From the NCBI RefSeq assembly GCF_011174675.1, contig NZ_JAANIG010000002.1, positions 124,001 through 188,000 on the forward strand: 64,000 nucleotides of DNA, given 5' to 3'. The stretch comes from Perlabentimonas gracilis. GTDB lineage: Bacteria > Bacteroidota > Bacteroidia > Bacteroidales > Tenuifilaceae. A program made the position numbers and the translations under genes. Below, piece by piece: positions 1 to 8,889 of the stretch. Every line of letters starts with the position of its first letter. Within the stretch, counting starts at the first letter, position 1. The notes under the pieces were generated by a model, which did not search any database, was not told the DNA's origin, and saw only the letters and a program-made list of their open reading frames with translations.

Positions 1-518
1 TACATTTGGCAAACAGCACGCCAGTTCGTTACGCCCAACTTTTTAGCTCTCGACCCGATATTTCTTACTTTTCCAATCGAGGAACATCGGGAATCGATGG
101 TTGCATCTCTACAGCAGCTGGCGCTGCAGCAGTAACAGACAAACTGAACATTCTGCTAATTGGCGATTTAGCCTTTCTTTACGATTCAAATGGGTTGTGG
201 AACAATAATCTCCCCAAAAATCTCTGCATTATTGTAATGGATAATGGAGGCGGAAATATCTTTCGGGTTATCGATTCGGGGTCAGAGGTAGAGAAAATTC
301 GACCTTTTGTCGAAGCACCGCATCAATTAAAAATTAAAGATCTATGCGCATCATATGGTGTTAGCTATCTGAATGCAAATAATCTTGAAACGTTAAGCGA
401 TGCGTTAGACCAATCGTTGAAACCAAATAGCAGCGCTGTTGTTATTCATATTGAAACATCGGGCAGCACATCGGCAGAAACATACAAACAATACTTTAAA
501 TATCTTAACCACAAGTAG
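1..518 (+). CDS. menD: 2-succinyl-5-enolpyruvyl-6-hydroxy-3-cyclohexene-1-carboxylate synthase, C-terminal part
   Basis: Only the 3' end is present; the frame is open from base 3 and the start lies upstream of the window. The remaining ~170 residues match the C-terminal thiamine-diphosphate-binding domain of MenD: the stretch [16 protein letters not shown] followed by [12 protein letters not shown] is the GD...N TPP/Mg-binding motif. MenD joins 2-oxoglutarate to isochorismate with loss of CO2, the first committed menaquinone step. menB begins two bases after its stop codon, so the two are almost certainly co-transcribed. The TTG at base 6 is not a real start. Confidence 0.93.
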   Translation, partial: HLANSTPVRYAQLFSSRPDISYFSNRGTSGIDGCISTAAGAAAVTDKLNILLIGDLAFLYDSNGLWNNNLPKNLCIIVMDNGGGNIFRVIDSGSEVEKIRPFVEAPHQLKIKDLCASYGVSYLNANNLETLSDALDQSLKPNSSAVVIHIETSGSTSAETYKQYFKYLNHK

Positions 519-519
519 T

Positions 520-1338
520 ATGAAAAGGAACTGGACAACCCTAAAAGAGTACAGCGAGATAAAATTTGAAATCTTCGAGGGCATTGCCAAAATCACCATA
601 AACCGTCCTAGGTATTATAATGCGTTTACTCCCGATACCGTTCAGGAGATGAAGGATGCCATGGTGATTTGCAGGGAGAACGATGATATTTTTACGGTAA
701 TTATAACCGGAGAGGGCGATAAGGCTTTTTGTAGTGGTGGTGATCAGAATGTGAAAAGTATTGGCGGATACATTGGGAAAGATGGCGTTCCTCGCTTGAA
801 CGTGCTCGATTTGCAACGTCAAATACGTTCGTTGCCCAAACCGGTAGTTGCAATGGTTAATGGGTATGCCATTGGTGGCGGCCACGTTCTGCATGTGGTT
901 TGCGATTTAACCATAGCATCCGATAATGCTATTTTTGGGCAAACTGGGCCTAAGGTTGGTAGCTTCGATGCAGGTTTTGGATCATCGTACCTAGCGCGAC
1001 ACGTAGGGCAGAAGAAAGCGCGTGAGATTTGGTTCCTGTGCGACCAGTACACCGCCGAGGAGGCTCGTGAGATGGGAATGGTGAATAAGGTGGTTCCACT
1101 CGATCAGCTGGAAGATACAACTGTAGAGTGGTGCAAAAAGATGATGAAGCGTAGTCCCTTGGCACTTCGAATGATTAAGATGGGGCTTAATGCCGAGCTC
1201 GATGGTCAGGCGGGTATACAGGAGTTGGCCGGAAATGCAACCCTACTGTACTACCTTACCGAGGAGGCTCAGGAGGGCAAGCACGCCTTTCTCGAGAAGC
1301 GCGATCCCGATTTTAAAAAATATCCTAGGTTTCCATAA
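520..1338 (+). CDS. menB: 1,4-dihydroxy-2-naphthoyl-CoA synthase
   Basis: Crotonase-fold enzyme of 272 residues that closes the naphthoquinone ring of o-succinylbenzoyl-CoA. Visible landmarks are NRP near residue 30, the oxyanion-hole segments AFCSGGDQ (residues 69-76) and GYAIGGGH (115-122), and the MenB-typical [14 protein letters not shown] stretch. The ATG at 520 was chosen because it follows the menD stop by one base; an upstream in-frame ATG at 439 lies inside menD and is less likely. It sits between menD and menA in a men gene run. Confidence 0.96.
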   Translation: MKRNWTTLKEYSEIKFEIFEGIAKITINRPRYYNAFTPDTVQEMKDAMVICRENDDIFTVIITGEGDKAFCSGGDQNVKSIGGYIGKDGVPRLNVLDLQRQIRSLPKPVVAMVNGYAIGGGHVLHVVCDLTIASDNAIFGQTGPKVGSFDAGFGSSYLARHVGQKKAREIWFLCDQYTAEEAREMGMVNKVVPLDQLEDTTVEWCKKMMKRSPLALRMIKMGLNAELDGQAGIQELAGNATLLYYLTEEAQEGKHAFLEKRDPDFKKYPRFP

Positions 1339-1350
1339 CCTGTTGTAACA

Positions 1351-2253
1351 ATGAGCAAAGTTAAAGCATGGGTTGAAGCGGCGCGACTAAAAACACTGCC
1401 TTTGGCAGTGTCGAGTCCGCTTATGGGAAGTTTCCTTGCTTGGGCAGATGGAAACTTCCTGTGGAGCGTATTTATCCTTGCCACAATCACAACCCTTCTA
1501 CTGCAAGTGCTATCCAATTTTGCCAACGACTATGGCGACTTTAAAAGCGGAGCTGATAACCATAATCGAATTGGCCCACGGCGGATGGTGCAAAGCGGTG
1601 AGATATCTCCCAAACAAATGAAAAAAGGGTTGCTTATAAATATTGCTTTGGCTTTTATTTCTGGTGTGTTGCTTATTTACTTTGGAACCAAAGGAAAAGA
1701 TATTGGAGTTGTACTCTTTTTCCTTGTGTTAGGAATTATTGCCATTGTTGCCGCCATTAAATATACGGTTGGCAAAAATCCATATGGCTATAGGGGACTG
1801 GGCGATTTATTTGTGTTCCTATTCTTTGGGCTCATTGGGGTTATGGGAACCCATTTTTTGCACACAGGAACATTTAACCCTTGGCACATTATGCCAGCAG
1901 CAGCCATTGGTTTGCTTAGCACGGGGGTACTCAATTTGAATAATCTTCGCGATTACGAGAGCGATAAGGCTGCAAGCAAAAGGACAATGGTGGTGTTGCT
2001 TGGCAATCGCAAAGCAAAGTTTTACCATTTGGTATTGATTGTTGTTTCGGCACTTTTGGGTCCAGTGTTTGTAATTTTCAACTATCATTCTGCTTACCAA
2101 TTCCTTTTTGTTCTTGCTTTCCCATTGTTCATTAGTAATCTGGTGGCAGTTTTCAGGCATTCAAATCCTGCCGATTTGTACCCAGAGCTAAAGCGATTGG
2201 CATTTGCAACATTCATCTTTACGGTTACTTTTGGCGTTGGAATGATTTTGTAA
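1351..2253 (+). CDS. menA: 1,4-dihydroxy-2-naphthoate polyprenyltransferase
   Basis: Integral membrane UbiA-family prenyltransferase of 300 residues that attaches the isoprenoid tail to dihydroxynaphthoate. The two Asp-rich Mg/diphosphate-binding motifs are visible: NDYGDFKSGAD starting at residue 59 and NNLRDYESDK around residues 197-206. Hydrophobic helices occupy most of the remainder. The gene starts 12 bp after menB and ends 17 bp before menC, consistent with one men transcript. Confidence 0.95.
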   Translation: MSKVKAWVEAARLKTLPLAVSSPLMGSFLAWADGNFLWSVFILATITTLLLQVLSNFANDYGDFKSGADNHNRIGPRRMVQSGEISPKQMKKGLLINIALAFISGVLLIYFGTKGKDIGVVLFFLVLGIIAIVAAIKYTVGKNPYGYRGLGDLFVFLFFGLIGVMGTHFLHTGTFNPWHIMPAAAIGLLSTGVLNLNNLRDYESDKAASKRTMVVLLGNRKAKFYHLVLIVVSALLGPVFVIFNYHSAYQFLFVLAFPLFISNLVAVFRHSNPADLYPELKRLAFATFIFTVTFGVGMIL

Positions 2254-2273
2254 GATTTTGTAAGATTTTAGTG

Positions 2274-3311
2274 ATGATTAGGGCAGCCTTAAAGAGAATC
2301 GATTTTCAATTTCTAAATCCTGGACAAACTTCACGGGGGACATTGTATAGTAAACCATCGTGGTTTTTTATTATTGCTAAAGTTGGTAGAACGGGAATTG
2401 GTGAGTGTTCGGTTATTCCTGGTTTAAATCCCGAGTACACCGATGGCTACGAGCCGAAGATTCTGGAGGTTGTTGATGATATAAATGCGGGAGCAATCCC
2501 TAATCTCTCCGATCTAAAAGATTTTCCCTCGATTCGTTTCGGACTCGAGACAGCATTGCTCGATTTAAAATATGACGAAAGCGGTATTCTTTTCCCTTCC
2601 GATTTCACATCTGGTACTCGAGGTATTCCCATAAATGGGCTTATTTGGATGGGAACAAAAGCCGAAATGCAGGCTCGCATCCGCGAAAAGTTGGATAGTG
2701 GCTTTAGGGTGTTAAAGCTTAAGGTGGGGGCGCTAAACTTCGATGAGGAAATTTCACTTCTGAAAAGTATTCGAAAAGAGTTTTCTCCCGATGATCTTGA
2801 GCTGCGTCTCGATGCCAATGGTGCATTTTCGCCACGGGATGCAATGGAGCGGTTGAAAAGGCTCTCCGATTATCATATCCATTCCATTGAACAGCCCATT
2901 ACAGCGGGGCAGTGGGACGAGATGGCCCGTATCTGTTCCGACTCTCCAATACCTATTGCCTTGGATGAGGAGCTTATTGGCATTTCAAATTCATCAATAA
3001 AAGCCAAATTGCTAACGCGTATAAAACCTCAGTACATAATCCTAAAGCCCAGCTTGGTTGGTGGCCTCGAAGTGAGCAACGAGTGGATATCGTTGGCCAA
3101 AGGCCAAAATATTGGCTGGTGGGCCACATCGGCCTTGGAAAGCAACGTTGGGCTAAATGCCATATCGCAATGGGTATTTACGCATAGCGTATCAATGGTT
3201 CAAGGTCTTGGAACCGGGCAGGTTTTTAGCAATAACATTTCATCGCCATTACAGCTGCGTGAAGCGGAATTGTTTTACAATCCAGCAAATAGATGGGGAG
3301 AAGTTGTTTGA
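2274..3311 (+). CDS. menC: o-succinylbenzoate synthase
   Basis: Enolase-superfamily dehydratase of 345 residues. The catalytic set can be read directly: KLK with Lys148 and Lys150, metal ligands Asp180 (RLDANG), Glu206 (SIEQP) and Asp231 (ALDEE), and Lys258 (ILKPS). It makes o-succinylbenzoate from the MenD/MenH product. A GTG at 2271 directly precedes the ATG at 2274, so either may be used; I chose ATG. It is followed by 235 bp without a gene before menE. Confidence 0.93.
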   Translation: MIRAALKRIDFQFLNPGQTSRGTLYSKPSWFFIIAKVGRTGIGECSVIPGLNPEYTDGYEPKILEVVDDINAGAIPNLSDLKDFPSIRFGLETALLDLKYDESGILFPSDFTSGTRGIPINGLIWMGTKAEMQARIREKLDSGFRVLKLKVGALNFDEEISLLKSIRKEFSPDDLELRLDANGAFSPRDAMERLKRLSDYHIHSIEQPITAGQWDEMARICSDSPIPIALDEELIGISNSSIKAKLLTRIKPQYIILKPSLVGGLEVSNEWISLAKGQNIGWWATSALESNVGLNAISQWVFTHSVSMVQGLGTGQVFSNNISSPLQLREAELFYNPANRWGEVV

Positions 3312-3484
3312 CCTGACAGCGTGCGAAGCACCCTGCCAATGGGCAGGCAAGCTGTCAGCGTCAATATTTGAAAATTGAAAATTGAATATTGATGATTGAG
3401 TGATTGAGTGATTGAGTGAATGATGATTGACTTGCCATCGTCCGATGGTCCCTGCCAAGGGTAGGTAAAATGGCAACGTCAATA
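3310..3484. repeat. Two related imperfect palindromes between menC and menE
   Basis: Two ~55-bp palindromic units lie at 3310-3362 and 3429-3480. Each is bounded by GAC...GTC, has outer arms (CTGACAGC/GCTGTCAG in the first, TTGCCAT/ATGGCAA in the second) and an inner hairpin built on CCTGCC...GGCAGG (GGTAGG in the second). Between them is a short-period repeat, TGATTGAGT-like, at about 3392-3420. They resemble REP/BIME-type intergenic elements. No terminator-type T-run follows either. Confidence 0.6.
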
Positions 3485-3546
3485 CAAAAGAATTTAACAA
3501 CAATTCCACTAACTTTACAACCCATAAGTACAACACGTAATCGAAT

Positions 3547-4674
3547 TTGGTTTTGCTTACAATAAACAACAAACATTACACGCAGCAAACTTTGCTTCAG
3601 CTCTGTGAGGAGAAGGTTAGTTCACAATCCACCCCAACGTGGGAGAGGGATATCTACATATTTATTCGGGAGTGGCTTTCTGATGCTGATTATATCGAGG
3701 TGAAAACCTCCGGCTCTACCGGCGAACCTAAAAATATCAAGCTACAGAAGAAATGGCTAGAGTACTCTGCAAGCCAAACCTGCAATTTTTTCGACCTAAA
3801 TAGCCAAAGCTCCGCTTTGCTCTGCCTGCCCGCAGCGTATATCGCTGGCCGTATGATGATAGTTAGAGCCTTTGTCTCCGGATTGAATCTGCTTACCGTT
3901 GAGCCCTCAAGCAACCCATTCATCAATCATCCATTCATCCAATCCTGCCAGAGACAGTCAGGTATTCAACCTTTCAATCCTTATATCGATTTTACAGCCC
4001 TCACACCATTCCAACTCCACCAATCGCTACAAACCTTAAAGAAAAAACCGTTGGTAAAATCCATTATTGTGGGTGGGGGAGAGGTAAGCCCATCGCTTGA
4101 GAAGGAGGTGCAGCAGTTGCCCATTGATATTTTTGCAACTTACGGTATGACCGAAACCAGCAGCCATATTGCACTTCGAAAAGTAAATGGCAGCCAACGC
4201 AAGGATTTCTATACCATCATTGGCGATACAGTTATCGGCATAGATAATAGAGGTTGCCTAACCCTAGAAAATAAACATCTTTTTGAGGGCATACTAGTTA
4301 CCAACGATATTGTTGAGGTGTTGAATAGTAAAGAATTCCGATGGCTGGGCCGGTACGACAATGTTATCAATAGTGGAGGCATAAAGATTATGCCCGAGGA
4401 GGTTGAACAATCCATCGCCAAATTGCATACAAGCGCTATGGTTATTAGCTCCATACCCGATGATAAGTTGGGCGAAACGGTGGTGCTGGCTGTAGAGTCA
4501 ACAGGTATGACTGAGGAATATAAACATTCGCTGCTGGCTCAGATTAAACAACTTGTTCATCCCTACGCAATGCCCCGACAAATATTTATAATGACCCAAA
4601 TACCCAAAACTCCAACAGGTAAGGTTGATAGGATTACCCTAAGATGTTTTATAAGCGATACTTTATCCAGCTAA
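3547..4674 (+). CDS. menE: o-succinylbenzoate-CoA ligase
   Basis: ANL-superfamily adenylate-forming enzyme, 375 residues, shorter than the proteobacterial form as is usual in Bacteroidota. Motifs: P-loop TSGSTGEPK at residues 54-62, ATYGMTETSSH (A5), GRYDNVINSGGIKIMPEEVE (hinge region) and the catalytic Lys in KTPTGKVDR near the C-terminus. An in-frame stop lies at 3538-3540 and no ATG is available near the N-terminus, so the start is TTG at 3547 (or TTG at 3553). Two palindromes upstream separate it from menC. Confidence 0.92.
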   Translation: MVLLTINNKHYTQQTLLQLCEEKVSSQSTPTWERDIYIFIREWLSDADYIEVKTSGSTGEPKNIKLQKKWLEYSASQTCNFFDLNSQSSALLCLPAAYIAGRMMIVRAFVSGLNLLTVEPSSNPFINHPFIQSCQRQSGIQPFNPYIDFTALTPFQLHQSLQTLKKKPLVKSIIVGGGEVSPSLEKEVQQLPIDIFATYGMTETSSHIALRKVNGSQRKDFYTIIGDTVIGIDNRGCLTLENKHLFEGILVTNDIVEVLNSKEFRWLGRYDNVINSGGIKIMPEEVEQSIAKLHTSAMVISSIPDDKLGETVVLAVESTGMTEEYKHSLLAQIKQLVHPYAMPRQIFIMTQIPKTPTGKVDRITLRCFISDTLSS

Positions 4675-4676
4675 AA

Positions 4677-5819
4677 CTACAGCCATTTTCTTCGCCTAAA
4701 GAACATAATCATAATAACTACCATAGCAAGCATTAGAGCAAGCGAAAAGGGATACCCCAAGTACCAGTTTAGCTCGGGCATATTCCACGGGCTGGTTTCG
4801 GGGTTGAAATTCATCCCGTAAATACCTGCAATAAAAGTGAGGGGGATAAAAATGGTGGCAATTATGGTTAGTACCTTCATCACCTCGTTCATCCTGTTGC
4901 TCAGGTTCGACATGTACATATCGTAAAGGCTGTACACCATTTCGCGACTATTCTCAATGGTTTCAATTACTTGCACTAGGTGGTCGTACACATCGCGGGT
5001 AAATAGTTTTACCTCCTTGCTAATAAGGGGCGACTCGTCGCGTAGTAGGGAGTTTAACCCATCGCGCAGCGACCAAACCGACTTACGAAATGCCATAAGC
5101 TCGCTCCGTAACGAATGTATTTGTTGCAAATGGTGCTTCTGTGGATTGGTAATTATCTCTTCCTCAATCCGCTCTATGGATTCATCGATATTATCGAGCG
5201 AGCTGTAGTAATGGTCAACAATGCAATCGATAAGGGCATAGGCCAGGTAGTCGGGCCCCAATCTGCGTAAGCGTGTGCCCTCCATTTCGAGCCGTTTGGT
5301 AATAGGCGAAAATATTGGTGCATCGCTCTCCTGAAAAGTTAGAACATAGTTTTGCCCCAGTATAATGCTTACCTGCTCGTTTAGGCTTTTCCATTCATCA
5401 TCATCAGACTTAATGTGACTTATCAGCCTGAGTACAACAAAAATGTACTCGTCGTAGGGTTCAACCTTGGGGCGTTGGTTTATGCTAACAATATCCTCTT
5501 CAACAAGTGGGTGTAGCTTAAAGTGCTTCCATATGGGTTGTAACTTCTCCACATCGTGCAGCCCCCGAACCTGAATCCATGTTTTCGATTCGCTTTGCAA
5601 GTATTTCTCCGCTTCATCAAGGGTTTTTATATCCTTGCTGATGTAGTGGTTCTCATCAAAATCATGTACCGTAACAAGCACATCATCTAAAACCTTATGG
5701 CCTGTATGCACGGCGGTACCCGGTGCCTCGCCCGGTTTTTTCTTTACCCGTTGAGGCACCTTATGGAAGGAAATAAGTCCATTAATTTTTGATGCTGACT
5801 TGATGAGTTTTCGTTTCAT
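4677..5819 (-). CDS. corA: Magnesium/cobalt transporter CorA
   Basis: CorA-family divalent cation channel of 380 residues. The signature GMN (residues 335-337, in YGMNFNPE) ends the first of two C-terminal membrane helices; the second runs to a basic RRRKWL tail. The long acidic, helical N-terminal part is the cytoplasmic funnel domain. The gene is convergent with menE (2 bp between stop codons) and lies downstream of the peroxiredoxin terminator, so it is probably a single-gene unit. Confidence 0.95.
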   Translation of the reverse strand: MKRKLIKSASKINGLISFHKVPQRVKKKPGEAPGTAVHTGHKVLDDVLVTVHDFDENHYISKDIKTLDEAEKYLQSESKTWIQVRGLHDVEKLQPIWKHFKLHPLVEEDIVSINQRPKVEPYDEYIFVVLRLISHIKSDDDEWKSLNEQVSIILGQNYVLTFQESDAPIFSPITKRLEMEGTRLRRLGPDYLAYALIDCIVDHYYSSLDNIDESIERIEEEIITNPQKHHLQQIHSLRSELMAFRKSVWSLRDGLNSLLRDESPLISKEVKLFTRDVYDHLVQVIETIENSREMVYSLYDMYMSNLSNRMNEVMKVLTIIATIFIPLTFIAGIYGMNFNPETSPWNMPELNWYLGYPFSLALMLAMVVIMIMFFRRRKWL

Positions 5820-5842
5820 ATTTGTTGATTTACTCGAAACAA

Positions 5843-5872
5843 AAAAGTGACCACCTAAAGGTAGTCACTTTT
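5843..5872 (-). terminator. Rho-independent terminator after the peroxiredoxin gene
   Basis: A 14-bp stem with one mismatch (5843-5856 pairing with 5859-5872), reading AAAAGTGAC at the outside with T-runs on both sides. It lies just after the stop of the minus-strand peroxiredoxin gene and just before corA. Confidence 0.75.
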
Positions 5873-5890
5873 AATAATTAAACGATTAGC

Positions 5891-6607
5891 TTACTTCTTA
5901 ATAATGGCATCAAGCACTTTCTGCTTATCTAGTTTTTTTGTGCAGAAGAACCAGTCGTAGCAATGGGTATCCTCGTCCTTGCTCTCCATGCGCTCCTTGG
6001 CCACGCCGCATGAGCCTGCTGTGGGAACAATAACATCGTCGCCGGGTTGCCAGTCGGCTGGTGTAGCAACGCTAAACTTATCGGCTGCTTGTAGCGCAAT
6101 TACAATGCGGTACAGCTCATCGAAATTACGACCAAGGCTAAGTGGATAGTACAATACGGTACGAACAATACCATTGGGGTCGATTACAAACACTGCGCGT
6201 ACGGCCTTGGTGTTGCTCTCGCCGGGCATCATCATGCCGTACTTCTTGGCCACCTCCATGGTAATATCCTCAATTAGAGGGAAGGTCACCTCGACATTCT
6301 TCATGCCCTTGTACTCAATCTTCTCCTTGATGGTGCGTAGCCAAGCGATGTGGCTGTAAAGCCCATCAACCGATAGTCCAACCAGCTTACAGTTGGCAGC
6401 GTTAAAATCCTTTTCCATTGAGGCGAAGGTCATGAACTCCGAGGTACAAACGGGTGTAAAGTCGGCAGGGTGACTAAAAAGAATTACCCAGCTGCCCTTG
6501 TAATCGCCAGGGAAATTGATTTCACCCTGAGTGGTTACGGCTTTAAACTCGGGAGCCTTTTCGCCAATGCGAGGCATTGCGAATACTTGTTCTTGTTTCT
6601 CTTCCAT
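5891..6607 (-). CDS. Peroxiredoxin, Prx6/archaeal-type
   Basis: Thiol peroxidase of 238 residues. The peroxidatic cysteine is Cys54 in HPADFTPVCTSEF. The C-terminal third carries extra cysteines (GSCGVAKE, THCYDWFFC), as in the archaeal Prx6-like enzymes that resolve with C-terminal cysteines. Long length (about 220-240 residues) fits that subfamily rather than AhpC. The neighbours are a bacterioferritin-like protein and a Fur-family regulator, pointing to an oxidative-stress and iron-storage group. Confidence 0.9.
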   Translation of the reverse strand: MEEKQEQVFAMPRIGEKAPEFKAVTTQGEINFPGDYKGSWVILFSHPADFTPVCTSEFMTFASMEKDFNAANCKLVGLSVDGLYSHIAWLRTIKEKIEYKGMKNVEVTFPLIEDITMEVAKKYGMMMPGESNTKAVRAVFVIDPNGIVRTVLYYPLSLGRNFDELYRIVIALQAADKFSVATPADWQPGDDVIVPTAGSCGVAKERMESKDEDTHCYDWFFCTKKLDKQKVLDAIIKK

Positions 6608-6667
6608 TTTTATTGATTTTTTGTTGTTTGTTGAAATTTATAGATTGATGTTGTTGGCAAAGAGTTA

Positions 6668-7165
6668 CTATTCGGCGGGTCTGCCGCTACCTAAATTCTT
6701 ACTACGCTCAATCGATTGTAGGGCAAGGTAGTTCTCACCAAATTTCTTAAGATTATTCATTTCATCGTCGTACTGGTTGAAGTGGCGCTCTTCGTCCTCA
6801 ACCAGACGCTCAAACAGTTTCTTCGAAACTGAGTCGTTGTTCTTTGAGCACTCGTTAGCCCAAAGGTTGTAGTCGTTGGCGCTTTGTTCCTCCATTTCGG
6901 CAGCCAGCTTAAGGATTTCCTTCACATCATGAATTTTTTTCACAGGTTGCGAAACCTCCATCTCAACATCGCCACCAAGGAATAGGATACGCTCTGCTAT
7001 ATCCTCAACGTGAAGCATCTCATCAATGGCGGTACGCTTAAATAGATTGGCCAATAGGTCGTAACCTTGGTCATCGAGATGAAAATGGAAATACATGTAT
7101 TGGTGTACAGCTGCTAGTTCGTCGGCTACGGCCTTGTTAAGTAGCTCGATACTTTTTTCCTTCAT
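6668..7165 (-). CDS. Bacterioferritin/ferritin-like di-iron protein
   Basis: Four-helix-bundle protein of 165 residues. Candidate di-iron ligands are Glu16 (ADELAAVHQY), Glu49 and His52 (DEMLHVEDIAERI), Glu in AAEMEEQSANDY and the pair E...H in EDEERHFNQY. The EMLHVE segment is typical of bacterioferritins, where the ferroxidase centre oxidises Fe(II). It is 61 bp upstream of the peroxiredoxin and 36 bp downstream of the Fur-family gene on the same strand. The C-terminal tail GSGRPAE is extra. Whether it binds haem is not decided here. Confidence 0.85.
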   Translation of the reverse strand: MKEKSIELLNKAVADELAAVHQYMYFHFHLDDQGYDLLANLFKRTAIDEMLHVEDIAERILFLGGDVEMEVSQPVKKIHDVKEILKLAAEMEEQSANDYNLWANECSKNNDSVSKKLFERLVEDEERHFNQYDDEMNNLKKFGENYLALQSIERSKNLGSGRPAE

Positions 7166-7200
7166 AATCTGTGATTTTAAGTTGATTGTTTGGTTTAGTT

Positions 7201-7611
7201 TTACTTGCTGTTTGAGAATTTACCAGTAATCTGGAGTTTTATATCTTCTACAGTGAAGTTTGGTATCTTTCTCTTCGCAAAGAAATCGGTAAGCAGATCG
7301 TCTAGCTCTTGGTCGAAGTAATCCTCAATGCGCTCCGAATCATGGCAGTAAAGATGATGATGGATGTCCTTAGCTATCTCATACCTCATAATATCCTTCT
7401 CGGTCTTAACCTTTTTCAAAAGACCTTTCTCCACAAATACGTCAAGGGTTTTGTAGACAGTACCGATGGCAATGTGGGGATGATTCTTCCTGATGAACTC
7501 AATCACATTGTCGGCTGTTGGATGCCCGTCAATGGTTTTCATAGCTTCAAGCACCGCAATGCGTTGTGGAGTAATCTTTAATCCGTGTTTAACTAATTCT
7601 TCTGCACCCAT
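7201..7611 (-). CDS. Fur-family transcriptional regulator (PerR-like)
   Basis: Protein of 136 residues with an N-terminal winged helix (LKITPQRIAVLEAM...TVYKTLDVFVEKGLL) and a C-terminal metal/dimerisation domain (HHHLYCHDSERIEDY). It lacks the paired CxxC structural-zinc motifs; only one cysteine is visible in the HLYC segment. Its neighbours (ferritin-like protein, peroxiredoxin) suggest PerR-type control of peroxide defence. The start at ATG 7611 is preferred over the TTG two codons upstream. A GTTCTT-tttt-AAGAAC palindrome at 7644-7659 may be an autoregulatory site. Confidence 0.88.
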   Translation of the reverse strand: MGAEELVKHGLKITPQRIAVLEAMKTIDGHPTADNVIEFIRKNHPHIAIGTVYKTLDVFVEKGLLKKVKTEKDIMRYEIAKDIHHHLYCHDSERIEDYFDQELDDLLTDFFAKRKIPNFTVEDIKLQITGKFSNSK

Positions 7612-7617
7612 AGCCAA

Positions 7618-7957
7618 AGTGTATTAATGATTATATAGGAATAGTTCTTTTTTAAGAACAAGTAAATTTACAAAATGTTTAGTGTTTTGTCAATAGATTA
7701 TTGAAAATTGTTTTGAAAAGTTTGTTAAAATCAAACTATATGACTGATAGTAAGAGGTGGGTGGTGTGCAAAAAAAGAGACCCCTTAGGAGTCTCTTTTT
7801 GTAGGACGGGTCACTGGAGAGTGATGTTAGAAGTTGGAAGACGGGAATTTGAAGACCGAGAAGTCCATACTTCGGTCTTCAAACCAATTAATCACAACCT
7901 AAATAAATAACCAATAAGTATCAAGATAGTGCACTAGCATTAAAATGGTGGTAGGAA
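7618..7957. other. Gene-free stretch between the Fur-family gene and dapA
   Basis: 340 bp without a convincing gene. It holds the GTTCTT/AAGAAC palindrome at 7644-7659 next to the Fur-family start, an AT-rich segment to 7740, the terminator at 7772-7800, and a second perfect 12-bp hairpin (7848-7859 with 7872-7883, TTTGAAGACCGA arms, 12-nt loop) without a T-run. An ORF of 69 codons here looks like chance. Confidence 0.6.
7772..7800. terminator. Strong bidirectional Rho-independent terminator
   Basis: AAAAAGAGAC (7772-7781) pairs with GTCTCTTTTT (7791-7800) around a 9-nt loop, with A-run and T-run on the two sides, so it can end transcription on either strand. It serves the minus-strand dapA unit. 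Confidence 0.85.
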
Positions 7958-8836
7958 CTATAGCTTGTCAATCAAACTTTTAAGTTTATTGTAAGTAGCT
8001 TCACTAACTGGCGCAAGTGGCAGGCGTAAATTATTATCAACTATTCCTAGTATATTTAGCGCTGCTTTTACTCCCCCAGGATTTCCCTCAACAAATAGGT
8101 TGTCGATAATTTCGGTGAGTTTATAGTGAAGCTCACGTGCTTCGGGTAGCTGCCCGGCTTTACTCAATGCAATTAGGCTTGAGAATTGTTTTGGGAAAGC
8201 ATTTCCCACTACCGATATTACTCCATCGAAACCCATTGCCATTTGGGGGAGGGCTAAACCATCGTCGCCCGATAGCACAAGGAAATCGCTTGGCCTATCG
8301 CGTAGTAGGTAGCTTTGCTGATTTAAATTACCTGATGCTTCCTTAACCGCCACAATGTTTTTCACTTCCCTTGCCAACTTGAGGGTGGTATCGGCACTCA
8401 TATTAACACCCGTTCTGCCGGGAACGTTGTACAGTATTATAGGCAGCTTAGTTTCTGCTGCAATAGCCTTGTAGTGGAGTTCTAAGCCCTTTTGAGTGGG
8501 CTTATTGTAGTATGGGGTAACCGAAAGTATTCCATCTATGCCAGTAAAATCAAAACTGTGGATTGATTTAATTAGTGCGCTTGTATTGTTCCCTCCCATA
8601 CCAACAACTAGCGGAACCCTTCCGTTGTTCTTTTTCACCACAAAGCTAACCAACTCCTGTTTTTCGGTATCGGTTAGGGTTACCGATTCGGCGGTGGTGC
8701 CAAGCAGCACAATATAGTTAACGCCACCGTTGATTAAATGCTCCACTAGCCTCTCTAAGGCAGGAAAATCAATCTCATTCTGCGATGTAAAGGGAGTTAC
8801 CATAGCTACTCCCAATCCTTTGAACTTATTTGGCAT
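7958..8836 (-). CDS. dapA: 4-hydroxy-tetrahydrodipicolinate synthase
   Basis: TIM-barrel class I aldolase of 292 residues that condenses pyruvate with aspartate semialdehyde in lysine/diaminopimelate synthesis. The Schiff-base lysine is Lys165 in VAVKEASGN; YNVPGRTG carries the catalytic Tyr, and GTTAES is the substrate loop. It lies downstream of the small conserved gene at 8890 and of ligA on the same strand, an arrangement seen in other Bacteroidota. Confidence 0.96.
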   Translation of the reverse strand: MPNKFKGLGVAMVTPFTSQNEIDFPALERLVEHLINGGVNYIVLLGTTAESVTLTDTEKQELVSFVVKKNNGRVPLVVGMGGNNTSALIKSIHSFDFTGIDGILSVTPYYNKPTQKGLELHYKAIAAETKLPIILYNVPGRTGVNMSADTTLKLAREVKNIVAVKEASGNLNQQSYLLRDRPSDFLVLSGDDGLALPQMAMGFDGVISVVGNAFPKQFSSLIALSKAGQLPEARELHYKLTEIIDNLFVEGNPGGVKAALNILGIVDNNLRLPLAPVSEATYNKLKSLIDKL

Positions 8837-8889
8837 ATGTCGATTATTTTAATTGTAAAGACCCATAATGAATTTCTAAAGGTACAAGT

